Assembly (NCBI GenBank): GCA_030043835.1
Contig: JASHWY010000169.1
Coordinates: 1-5,220, forward strand
Direction: 5' to 3'
Source of the DNA: Thermoplasmata archaeon
GTDB lineage: Archaea > Thermoplasmatota > Thermoplasmata > Lutacidiplasmatales > UBA184
DNA length: 5,220 nt
This document shows positions 1 through 5,220 of the stretch, piece by piece. The notes under the pieces are model-generated. The model worked only from the letters and a program-made list of their open reading frames with translations, had not been told where the DNA came from and ran no database searches. Position 1 is the stretch's first letter. The number at the start of each line of letters is the position of its first letter. A program made the translations under genes and the position numbers.

Positions 1-540
1 GACGAGCCGTTCGCGTCGATCGACGTGGAGCTCAAGGCCGAGCTGAGGGCCGAGTTCCGGCACGTCCTTCGCACCTTGGGGATCGCCGCGGTGCATGTGA
101 CCCACGACCGGGAGGAGGGGCTCTTCCTGGGTGACCGCGTCGCGTTCCTCTTCGACGGGGTCCTCGCCCCGCCCGGAACGCCGTCGGACGTCTTCCTCCA
201 CCCGCCCGACGCCCGGTCCGCCCGGTTCTTAGGCTACAACGTGATCGCCGACGGGAGCGAGTTCGAGGCCGTCCTACCGCAGGACGTGAGATTCGTGATG
301 CCCAGCGCGGGGCGACGGAACGGGCAGATCGTGGCGTCCGGCACGACTGGGCGCGATGCGCTCACGGTGGTTCGGCTCGAGTCGGGCGAGCGAGTCGAGG
401 CGCGGGCCCCCACCGTATCGGCCGGGTACGCTCTCGGGAGCGCTGTCGGCGTCGACTGGGAGAGGTCGGCCCGCTTCTCGGCGGAGCGACCAGATCCGGC
501 CAAAGAGCCCAAGAACCAACGCATCCTGTCTCGGGTGTGA
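1..540 (+). CDS. ABC importer ATP-binding subunit, 3' part only
   Basis: This is the C-terminal 179 codons of an ABC transporter nucleotide-binding protein, open at the left edge and ending in TGA at 538-540. The window begins inside the Walker B/D-loop segment: DEPFASID at visible residues 1-8 matches the usual DEPxSxLD. The H-loop follows in VTHDREEG with switch His at visible residue 35. Then come DRVAFLFDGVLAPPGTPSDVF and a typical importer segment, ARFLGYNVI, near residues 66-74. Residues from about 75 to 160 resemble a TOBE-type regulatory domain (VLPQDVRFV echoes the RPEDV motif of MalK/ModC-like proteins). It would hydrolyse ATP at the inner membrane face to drive uptake. The family holds molybdate/tungstate, ferric iron, polyamine and sugar importers, and the substrate cannot be assigned because Walker A, the signature motif and the permease genes lie outside. 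A GTG at 25 is internal, not a start. It overlaps the aconitase gene by 4 bases. Confidence 0.9.
   Translation, partial: DEPFASIDVELKAELRAEFRHVLRTLGIAAVHVTHDREEGLFLGDRVAFLFDGVLAPPGTPSDVFLHPPDARSARFLGYNVIADGSEFEAVLPQDVRFVMPSAGRRNGQIVASGTTGRDALTVVRLESGERVEARAPTVSAGYALGSAVGVDWERSARFSAERPDPAKEPKNQRILSRV
537..540 (+). promoter_or_regulatory. GTGA stop/start overlap coupling the ATPase gene to aconitase
   Basis: The bases GTGA at 537-540 contain the aconitase GTG start (537-539) and the ATPase TGA stop (538-540). The preceding 20 bases show no convincing Shine-Dalgarno sequence, so initiation probably relies on ribosomes terminating on the upstream gene. The overlap is read directly; coupling is inferred from this common arrangement. 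No promoter is visible between the two genes, which supports a single transcript. Confidence 0.65.
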
Positions 541-3233
541 CCGCTTTCGATCCTCTCGAAGCCGCCGAGGAAGTCCCCCTCGGCGCCGAGAGCGCCACGA
601 TCTTTCGGCCCGAGCGGGTCCGAGGGGTCGACTCCGCCCGGCTCGCCCGCCGACCGCGATGCGTCAAGGTGCTGCTCGAGAACATCGTGCGCCACTTCGA
701 CCCCGCCCGGACCGAGGCCGCTCAGCTGGTGGCCCTCGCCCACGGGACGTCGCTTCCCGAGTCGGCGGAGTTCGCGTACTACCCCGAGCGAATCCTGCTC
801 CAGGACTTTACCGGCGTGCCGGTGATCGTTGACCTTTCGATCCTTCGGACCGCTGCGGTCGCGCGGGGGCTTCCCCAAGATCGCGTCAACCCCGTCATCC
901 CGGTCGACCTCATCGTCGACCACTCCGTGCAGGTCGACAGCTTCGGTTCGCCACGGTCGCTCCTCATCAACCTCGATCGAGAGTACGAGCGCAATCACGA
1001 GCGCTACCGGTTCCTTCGTTGGGCGAAGGGAGCCTACCGCAACTTACGGGTCGTCCCGCCGGGAAACGGGATCTGCCATCAGGTGAACCTCGAGTACCTT
1101 GCGCGCGTCGTCGACCGCCGGGAAGCAGGGGGTCGGGTCGTCGCGTTCCCGGACACGCTCATCGGCACCGACTCGCATACGACGATGGTGAACGGCGTCT
1201 CGGTCCTTGGCTGGGGAGTGGGCGGGATCGAGGCGGAGGCGGTGATGCTGGGCGAACCGTACTTCCTTCCGCCGCCGGTCGTGGTCGGTGTCGAGCTCAC
1301 GGGGGTGCTCCCGAGCGGGGCCACCGCGACCGACCTCGTGCTGACCGTGACCCGGAAGCTCCGAGAGCGGGGCGTCGTCGACCAGTTCGTCGAGTTCTTT
1401 GGGCCCGGGGTCGCTCCGCTCTCGGTCCCCGACCGTGCGACGATCTCCAACATGTGCCCCGAGTACGGCGCGACCGCGGCGTACTTTCCGATCGACGACG
1501 CGACGCTCGCCTACCTCAAGGGCACGGGCCGTAGCCCCGAGCTCGTCGGCCGGGTGGAGGCGTACGCGAAGGCCACGGGTCTCTGGGGGTCTCCCGCCCC
1601 TCAATCGATCGACTACGACAGCACGCTGACGATCGACCTCGGGACGATCGCCCCGACGATCGCCGGGCCCCGCAACCCCGACGAGAGCGTTCTCCTCGGG
1701 GACGCGCCGCTCTCGTTCCACCGGGCCGTGGAAGCGTACCGTACGACCCATCCCGCGAAGCCGGCCGCCTCCCTCGCGTCGCGGCCCTCGCCGGCCGTCG
1801 ACGACGGCTCGGTCGTCATCGCGGCGATCACGAGTTGCACCAACACGTCGAACCCCTCGGTCATGGTGGGCGCCGGCCTCATCGCGCGCCGAGCCCTCGA
1901 CCTCGGGCTCGCCGTTCCTCCGCACGTGAAGACGTCGCTGGCCCCGGGCTCGAAGGTGGTGACGGCGTATCTCGAGAAGGCTGGTCTCTTAGCGCCGCTC
2001 GCCGCCCTCGGGTTCGCGGTCGTCGGGTTCGGTTGCACGACGTGCATCGGGAATTCGGGTCCTCTCATCCCGGCGGTCTCGCAACAGGTTCGGGACCGGG
2101 ACCTCGTCGTCGCGGCCGTGCTGAGCGGGAACCGGAACTTTGACGCGCGGATCAACAACGATACGCGAGCCGCCTATCTCGCGTCCCCGATGCTCGTCGT
2201 CGCCTACGCCCTCGCCGGTCGAATGGACGTCGACCTCACGAGCCAGCCGCTCGGTCGCCGGCCGGACGGTCGCCCGATCTTCTTGAAGGACCTCTGGCCG
2301 TCGCCCGACGATGTGCGACGGATCGTCGATGAGAACGTGGACCCCGGGATGTACCGCGATAAGTACCGCGCGATCGAGGTCGGCGACCCGCACTGGGAGG
2401 CGCTCGATGCGCCCACGGGCGCGGAGTACCTCTGGGACCCTAGCTCGACGTACCTCGCCGAGGCGCCCTACCTCACGCTACCGCCACCGCTCCTTCCCCA
2501 GGACGGCGTGCTCGTGCGAGGGGCGCGCGCGCTCGTGGTGCTCGGCGACCGGGTCTCGACCGACCACATCTCTCCCGCCGGCGAGATCCCCGCGAGCTCC
2601 CCCGCCGGACGTTGGCTCATCGCGCACGGCGTCCCGGTCGCAGAGTTCAACACGTACGGTACCCGACGCGGCCACCACGAGGTGATGATCCGCGGTACGT
2701 TCGCGAACATCCGGCTTCGCAACGAGCTCGCGGCGCCCGAGGAGGGGGGCGTGACCGTTCACCTGCCCGACGGCGAGCGGTCCACGATCTTCGACGCCTC
2801 GGAGCGATACCGCCGGGAGGCGACACCGCTCCTGGTCCTCGCGGGCAAGGGGTACGGGCAGGGGAGCTCCCGCGACTGGGCAGCGAAGGGACCACGACTG
2901 CTCGGCGTCGGCGCCGTGATCGCGGAGGCGTTCGAGCGGATCCACCGGTCGAACCTCATCGAAATGGGCGTTCTTCCCCTCACGTTCCCGTCGGGGAAGG
3001 GGTGGAAGGCGCTCGGCCTCACGGGCCGGGAGTCGTTCGAGCTTCGGGTCCCCCAAGGGACGCTCGCCCCCCGGTGCCCCATCGAGGTCGTCGCCACGAG
3101 GGACGACGGCTCCCGCATCCCGTTCACCGCGCGCTGTGAGATCCACTCGGAGACCGAGCTCGAGTACTATCGCGTCGGGGGCGTTCTCCCGTACGTAATG
3201 GAGCACCGTTTCGCGGCGACCGGCCCCGTCTAA
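537..3233 (+). CDS. acnA: Aconitate hydratase, AcnA/IRP1 type
   Basis: This 898-residue cytosolic 4Fe-4S enzyme interconverts citrate and isocitrate through cis-aconitate in the TCA or glyoxylate cycle. It is full length for the AcnA/IRP1 family (about 890-900) and aligns throughout with E. coli AcnA from memory: KVLLENIVR near 44, QDFTGVPVIVDL near 90, GICHQVNLEYL, GTDSHTTMVNG, and GWGVGGIEAEAVMLG. The cluster ligands are Cys434 (ITSCTNTSNPS), Cys500 and Cys503 (GFGCTTCIGNSGP), placed as in IRP1 Cys437/503/506. Arg533 and Arg538 (NRNFDAR) match the active-site arginine pair. The swivel domain carries GDRVSTDHISPAG, MIRGTFANIRLRN and the catalytic GQGSSRDWAAKG (Ser777, Ser778, Arg779). The GTG at 537 is chosen because it gives the family's usual N terminus and overlaps the upstream stop. 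One local oddity is INNDTRAAYLASP after Arg538, where E. coli has IHPLVKTNWLASP. Family members can moonlight as RNA-binding proteins when the cluster is lost; that is not shown here. Confidence 0.97.
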   Translation: MTAFDPLEAAEEVPLGAESATIFRPERVRGVDSARLARRPRCVKVLLENIVRHFDPARTEAAQLVALAHGTSLPESAEFAYYPERILLQDFTGVPVIVDLSILRTAAVARGLPQDRVNPVIPVDLIVDHSVQVDSFGSPRSLLINLDREYERNHERYRFLRWAKGAYRNLRVVPPGNGICHQVNLEYLARVVDRREAGGRVVAFPDTLIGTDSHTTMVNGVSVLGWGVGGIEAEAVMLGEPYFLPPPVVVGVELTGVLPSGATATDLVLTVTRKLRERGVVDQFVEFFGPGVAPLSVPDRATISNMCPEYGATAAYFPIDDATLAYLKGTGRSPELVGRVEAYAKATGLWGSPAPQSIDYDSTLTIDLGTIAPTIAGPRNPDESVLLGDAPLSFHRAVEAYRTTHPAKPAASLASRPSPAVDDGSVVIAAITSCTNTSNPSVMVGAGLIARRALDLGLAVPPHVKTSLAPGSKVVTAYLEKAGLLAPLAALGFAVVGFGCTTCIGNSGPLIPAVSQQVRDRDLVVAAVLSGNRNFDARINNDTRAAYLASPMLVVAYALAGRMDVDLTSQPLGRRPDGRPIFLKDLWPSPDDVRRIVDENVDPGMYRDKYRAIEVGDPHWEALDAPTGAEYLWDPSSTYLAEAPYLTLPPPLLPQDGVLVRGARALVVLGDRVSTDHISPAGEIPASSPAGRWLIAHGVPVAEFNTYGTRRGHHEVMIRGTFANIRLRNELAAPEEGGVTVHLPDGERSTIFDASERYRREATPLLVLAGKGYGQGSSRDWAAKGPRLLGVGAVIAEAFERIHRSNLIEMGVLPLTFPSGKGWKALGLTGRESFELRVPQGTLAPRCPIEVVATRDDGSRIPFTARCEIHSETELEYYRVGGVLPYVMEHRFAATGPV

Positions 3234-4006
3234 CCCGGGACGGTCGACCAGGCCGCAAGAGCCTCGATCCGTCGACGGGTGAACGTCCGGTCCCCGACTT
3301 CCCGCTCCGCCTCACGAACCGCCTCCGAGAGGACCTCGCGAGGGATGGTGAGGGTGTGGCGGCTCGCCCGGCGCTCGAACATGCGTAGCGTCTTCGAAAG
3401 AGGCTCGGTCACCTCCCGGTCGCTTACCGTGTCGAGCCGGTCCGGGGGCAGCTCGGCGAGGACAGCCCTCTCCCGGGCCGGAGGGCCACCCCCGGTTCGG
3501 GATATCGGGTACCCTTTCTCGGCAAGGATCCGAAAGACGACCCGTCGCGCGTCCCATGCGGAGGAGTTCTGTCGCTCGACCTCCCCCGGGGCCGCCGGAT
3601 GGACGAGCGCGAGGGCCCCACGCCGTCCGACCCGAACGGCCTCCGTGAGGGCCGCGCGCGGGTCATCGAGGAGGTGAAGGACGTGGACGAACAGGACTCC
3701 GTCGGACGATCGGTCCGCGAAGGGGAGGTGGTAGGCGTTTCCCCGCACGAGGCGCTCCAATCCCTTCGATCGGGCTCGATGGAGCATCCCCCGCGACGCG
3801 TCCACCCCCGTCACGGTGAGGCCCGCGTCGGTAAGGGGCTGAGCGATCCGGCCGGTCCCGACCCCGACCTCGAGGACCGAGCGGACCCCCTGGGCGGTCA
3901 GGAGATCGACGAGCCGGCCTACGCTCGCCGCATCGAGGGGCTCTCGGGTCGCATCATACTCGCTCGAGATCTGGTCGAAATCCCGCGCCACCTCGAGGGT
4001 CGCCAT
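3230..4006 (-). CDS. Class I SAM-dependent methyltransferase (Methyltransf_11-like)
   Basis: This 258-residue protein has a Rossmann-fold methyltransferase core. Motif I is VLEVGVGTGRIAQ at residues 44-56. The acidic end of strand 2 is GVD at 67-69, which should bind the ribose of S-adenosylmethionine. GNAYHLPFADRSSDGVLFVHVLHLLDDP at about 89-116 covers motifs II and III, the usual pattern of small-molecule methyltransferases of the UbiE/Methyltransf_11 group. Residues 155-258 form an Arg/Glu-rich, probably helical tail that I do not recognise and that may shape the acceptor site. The acceptor substrate is unknown. The ATG at 4006 is preferred because MATLEVARDFDQISSEYDATR is a normal N terminus for the family; the same frame stays open to 4303, but that extension is Arg/Pro-rich and runs into the divergent gene. 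There is no Shine-Dalgarno sequence upstream. The TAG stop (3230-3232) overlaps the aconitase TAA, so the genes converge with no spacer. Confidence 0.9.
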   Translation of the reverse strand: MATLEVARDFDQISSEYDATREPLDAASVGRLVDLLTAQGVRSVLEVGVGTGRIAQPLTDAGLTVTGVDASRGMLHRARSKGLERLVRGNAYHLPFADRSSDGVLFVHVLHLLDDPRAALTEAVRVGRRGALALVHPAAPGEVERQNSSAWDARRVVFRILAEKGYPISRTGGGPPARERAVLAELPPDRLDTVSDREVTEPLSKTLRMFERRASRHTLTIPREVLSEAVREAEREVGDRTFTRRRIEALAAWSTVPG

Positions 4007-4034
4007 CGGTCGTCGCGCTCTCAACCCGGGTGGG

Positions 4035-4040
4035 TATTTT
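4035..4040 (-). promoter_or_regulatory. TATA-like element for the methyltransferase gene
   Basis: On the minus strand this reads AAAATA within GGGGCCAAAATACCC, at -34 to -29 from the ATG at 4006. It is one of very few A/T runs in this GC-rich window. If the host is an archaeon, a TATA box centred here would put the transcription start within a few bases of the ATG, a near-leaderless mRNA, which agrees with the absence of a Shine-Dalgarno sequence. In a bacterium it could instead be part of a -10 region. The match is short and the assignment tentative. Confidence 0.4.
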
Positions 4041-4077
4041 GGCCCCTCGGGTCGTAGCGGCTCCTCGTTCGAAAGGG

Positions 4078-4084
4078 CTCTATT
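4078..4084 (+). promoter_or_regulatory. Possible TATA-like element for the YciI-VOC gene
   Basis: CTCTATT stands out in GC-rich surroundings and follows CGAAAGGG (4070-4077), which loosely resembles the purine-rich element found upstream of archaeal TATA boxes. Its centre is about 16 bases from the GTG at 4098 but about 33 bases from the in-frame GTG at 4116. If this is the promoter, the later start is the better one. Evidence is limited to composition and spacing. Confidence 0.22.
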
Positions 4085-4097
4085 CCCCCTTCCCTTA

Positions 4098-4916
4098 GTG
4101 GGCCGGAGCCGAGCCGTGGCCGAAACTCCTCGCCCTCGACGCAAGCCGAGGCGGCTCTTCCTTCGAATCGTTCGGTTCGGGGCCGATACGTTCGAGGCCG
4201 TTCCGAAACCCCGCGAGGTCCGGGAGTTCTTGGACCGGTTCGACCGGGTAGGGCGCCTCATTGCGCAGGGCCCGCTCGTCGATCCACCGGGCGACCTTCT
4301 CATGTTCCGAGCCGTCGACTCGGCCGAAGCCGGCCGACTCCTCCGACGCGACCCGTTCCGGGACCTCCCGGGGTCGGTGTACCAGCTTCACTCCTGGAGC
4401 CCGAGCCGGTCGGGCGTCGGGGTGGTCATCGAACCGCCGCCCGCCCGTGGATCGGGCCGACTCACTCTCGTCCACCGCGTCCCGGTGGTCGTGAGCGACC
4501 AGGAGCGGGCGATCGACTGGTACCGGGAGGTCCTCGGTCTCTCGGTCGTCGCCCACGACTCGGACGCGCACTACGTGGAGGTCGCGCTGGGCCCGGGGTC
4601 GGTCGCCCTATCGCTCATCGCACCCCGCACCGAATGGGGAGAACCCGAGTACTCCGAAACGAAGGCCCGCCTCGGCATCTCCACCGGCATCGTCTTCCAG
4701 ACCGACAGCGTCGACGCGCTCGAGCTGAGGCTCCGGCACGCCAACGCCCGCATCACCCGGGGGGTGGAGGTCCAGCCGTGGGGCGAGCGCACGATCCGGT
4801 TCACCGATCCGGACGGCAACGAGTTCCTAGCGTTCGATCGACGGGTCGCACGCGGCCGGCCCTCGGCTATCGAGGAGAGGGGCAAGAAGGCTGGCGACCG
4901 ATCGTCCGATCGATAG
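4098..4916 (+). CDS. YciI-like domain fused to a VOC (glyoxalase/bleomycin-resistance fold) domain
   Basis: This 272-residue protein appears to hold two small alpha/beta domains. Residues 20-100 look like a YCII domain: LFLRIVRF first strand, GRLIAQGPLVDP at 52-63, and RRDPF at 83-87 followed by a closing strand ending in LHSW. The His expected near residue 40 (PAHL in E. coli YciI) is absent (KPREVRE); Asp85 is kept. Residues 121-249 are a VOC domain: LVHRVPVVVSD with His126, AIDWYREVLGLSVV, ALSLIAPR, GIVFQTDSVDALELRL and FTDPDGNEFLAFDRR. Against E. coli GloA only the first metal ligand (His126) is kept; the others fall on Ser172, Gly197 and Leu244, so a GloA-type metal lyase is unlikely. 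The basic N terminus (RPRRKPRR, 12-19) and charged C-terminal tail flank the domains. The start is either GTG 4098 or the in-frame GTG 4116 (266 residues); neither has a Shine-Dalgarno sequence. The substrate is unknown; the fold suits binding or modifying a small molecule in the cytoplasm. Confidence 0.85.
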   Translation: MGRSRAVAETPRPRRKPRRLFLRIVRFGADTFEAVPKPREVREFLDRFDRVGRLIAQGPLVDPPGDLLMFRAVDSAEAGRLLRRDPFRDLPGSVYQLHSWSPSRSGVGVVIEPPPARGSGRLTLVHRVPVVVSDQERAIDWYREVLGLSVVAHDSDAHYVEVALGPGSVALSLIAPRTEWGEPEYSETKARLGISTGIVFQTDSVDALELRLRHANARITRGVEVQPWGERTIRFTDPDGNEFLAFDRRVARGRPSAIEERGKKAGDRSSDR

Positions 4917-4951
4917 GCGAGGGCGATCGAAGGCGAGAGTTCGCACTCACC

Positions 4952-4976
4952 GGACGGGCGATCCCTCGGCCCGTCC
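4952..4976 (+). terminator. Perfect 8-bp hairpin downstream of the YciI-VOC gene
   Basis: GGACGGGC (4952-4959) and GCCCGTCC (4969-4976) are exact reverse complements around a 9-base loop, starting 35 bases after the TAG stop. The position suits a transcript end or an RNA-stabilising hairpin. No T-run follows (the next bases are ACCGCATCGG), so it is not a classical intrinsic terminator. At this GC content a stem this long can arise by chance. Confidence 0.3.
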
Positions 4977-5022
4977 ACCGCATCGGAGACCCCTTTGAGG
5001 AGCCGCCGGTCGGCCGCGGGTG

Positions 5023-5059
5023 CACGGCGGGTGGGTCCAACGGGAGCCTTTCCGCCGTG
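5023..5059 (+). repeat. Extended inverted repeat capable of forming a long hairpin
   Basis: CACGGCGG (5023-5030) pairs perfectly with CCGCCGTG (5052-5059). The stem can continue inward through the 21-base interior: GGG at 5033-5035 against CCT at 5047-5049, then TCC at 5036-5038 against GGA at 5043-5045, closing on an AACG tetraloop. The interruptions are one G-U pair, one mismatch and one bulged G at 5046. It lies about 100 bases upstream of the next proposed start, so it could sit in that gene's leader or be part of an RNA. No known family is recognised. Confidence 0.35.
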
Positions 5060-5110
5060 AATCGGACGGTCCCGGCGACCCAAGCCCTCTCACCCTGGTT
5101 CGCGGAGACA

Positions 5111-5135
5111 GCTTCGGGTTTCAAGACCTTCGAGC
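5111..5135 (+). repeat. Imperfect hairpin upstream of the last gene
   Basis: GCTT (5111-5114) can pair with GAGC (5132-5135) including one G-U pair. After a small internal loop, GGGTT (5116-5120) pairs with GACCT (5125-5129) around a TCAA loop. It is weaker than the other stems because it depends on several G-U pairs. It ends 15 bases before the candidate ribosome-binding site, so it might affect translation if transcribed. Confidence 0.18.
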
Positions 5136-5150
5136 GCTTACCGCCCGGTC

Positions 5151-5156
5151 GGTGAG
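5151..5156 (+). promoter_or_regulatory. Candidate Shine-Dalgarno site for the gene starting at 5162
   Basis: GGTGAG matches the GGTGA part of the prokaryotic consensus complementary to the 16S rRNA 3' end, with a 5-base spacer before the GTG at 5162. It contains an in-frame TGA (5153-5155), so this frame cannot start earlier than 5162. It is the only clear Shine-Dalgarno match at any start in the window, which favours a genuine start despite the short visible coding part. Confidence 0.42.
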
Positions 5157-5161
5157 ATTCG

Positions 5162-5220
5162 GTGGCGCCTGCGAGAAAGGCCGCTCAAGGACGAGAGAAG
5201 AAGCCGGGTCGAGGGAACTC
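5162..5220 (+). CDS. Possible start of a basic, lysine/arginine-rich protein (cut by window edge)
   Basis: Nineteen codons are visible from the GTG, reading MAPARKAAQGREKKPGRGN, before the window ends. An in-frame TGA at 5153-5155 and the GGTGAG just upstream fix this as the only usable start in the frame. The Ala/Pro/Lys/Arg-rich opening resembles the disordered basic N-terminal tails of nucleic-acid-binding or ribosomal proteins, but nothing here identifies a family. The other plus-strand frames are also open at this end, and on the minus strand a short frame ends in TGA at 5187-5185 and could be the tail of a gene entering from the right. The call therefore stays tentative. Confidence 0.35.
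   Translation, partial: MAPARKAAQGREKKPGRGN

Larger units (their letters stand above)
4007..4097. other. Divergent intergenic region between methyltransferase and YciI-VOC genes
   Basis: These 91 bases separate two divergently transcribed genes. They are less GC-rich than the flanking coding DNA in two short patches, TATTTT at 4035-4040 and CTCTATT at 4078-4084, each suitable as a core promoter element for the gene on its side. A TTCGAA palindrome lies at 4068-4073. I see no obvious operator repeat. Joint regulation of the two genes is possible from the arrangement only. Confidence 0.6.
4917..5161. other. Gene-free region with several potential hairpins
   Basis: I find no convincing gene on either strand in these 245 bases. 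The open frames here give Pro/Arg/Ser-rich translations with no family resemblance, typical of shadow frames in GC-rich DNA. I looked for tRNA T-arm and D-arm patterns and for conserved SRP and RNase P RNA motifs and saw none. Inverted repeats occur at 4952-4976, 5003-5019 (CCGC/GCGG with an inner GG/CC after one bulged C), 5023-5059, 5068-5080 (GGTC/GACC) and 5111-5135. It probably holds the 3' untranslated region of the YciI-VOC gene and the promoter and leader of the next gene. A structured non-coding RNA is possible but unproven. Confidence 0.5.

Noticed and set aside
234..998. Long minus-strand open frame across the ATPase/aconitase junction
   Set aside because: It is antisense to two clearly recognised proteins, has no family resemblance, and is explained by the scarcity of stop codons in GC-rich DNA.
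1044..1925. 293-codon minus-strand open frame inside aconitase
   Set aside because: Its translation is Arg/Gly/Asp-rich low-complexity sequence complementary to conserved aconitase motifs, so it is a shadow frame.
4007..4303. N-terminal extension of the methyltransferase by 99 residues
   Set aside because: The extension is Arg/Pro/Ser-rich, overlaps the divergent YciI-VOC gene on the opposite strand, and the family N terminus begins at the ATG at 4006.
4899..4929. Three CGATCG sites in 31 bases around the YciI-VOC stop codon
   Set aside because: CGATCG or GATCGA occurs throughout this window (for example near 18, 976, 1606 and 4836), so it reflects genome-wide word use, not a local regulatory or replication signal.
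4571..5083. Minus-strand open frame antisense to the VOC domain and running into the gap
   Set aside because: No recognisable motifs; most of it mirrors the VOC coding sequence and the rest is Pro/Arg-rich, without a plausible start context.
4917..5220. Possible tRNA, SRP RNA or RNase P RNA in the gene-free end
   Set aside because: TTCG-like sequences are present (for example at 5099), but the flanking bases do not form a T-stem or acceptor stem, and conserved SRP or RNase P motifs are not seen on either strand.

Overview
The window is very GC-rich (about two thirds G+C by eye), densely packed prokaryotic DNA that uses both GTG and ATG starts. It reads as ordinary chromosomal housekeeping and accessory metabolism. 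I see no mobile element, CRISPR array, rRNA or recognisable tRNA. The host cannot be named from sequence alone. Several genes lack a Shine-Dalgarno sequence, and an A/T-rich hexamer lies about 30 bases upstream of one start codon. This fits a high-GC archaeon with near-leaderless transcripts (a Thermoplasmatota-like lineage is one possibility), but a high-GC bacterium cannot be excluded.

Layout. (1) Positions 1-540, plus strand: the C-terminal part of an ABC importer ATPase with a TOBE-like regulatory tail, cut by the window edge. (2) 537-3233, plus strand: a complete AcnA/IRP1-type aconitase whose GTG start overlaps the ATPase stop in a GTGA motif, so the two are probably co-transcribed and translationally coupled. 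(3) 3230-4006, minus strand: a class I SAM-dependent methyltransferase that converges on the aconitase, their stop codons overlapping in the four bases CTAA. (4) 4007-4097: a short divergent intergenic region with candidate promoters. (5) 4098-4916, plus strand: a two-domain protein joining a YciI-like domain to a VOC (glyoxalase/bleomycin-resistance fold) domain, with most of the expected catalytic residues missing in both. (6) 4917-5161: a gene-free stretch with several potential hairpins. (7) From 5162, plus strand: the possible first 19 codons of a lysine/arginine-rich protein, preceded by a good ribosome-binding site.

How they work together. The aconitase gives citrate-to-isocitrate conversion in the TCA or glyoxylate cycle. 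The ABC ATPase would power uptake of an oxyanion, metal or small organic solute; its pairing with a 4Fe-4S enzyme is suggestive but not proof of a metal link. The methyltransferase and the YciI-VOC protein are divergently transcribed and may share regulation, but no common pathway can be read from the sequence. Nothing here amounts to a clear undescribed system. The most unusual item is the YciI-VOC fusion with degenerate active sites.
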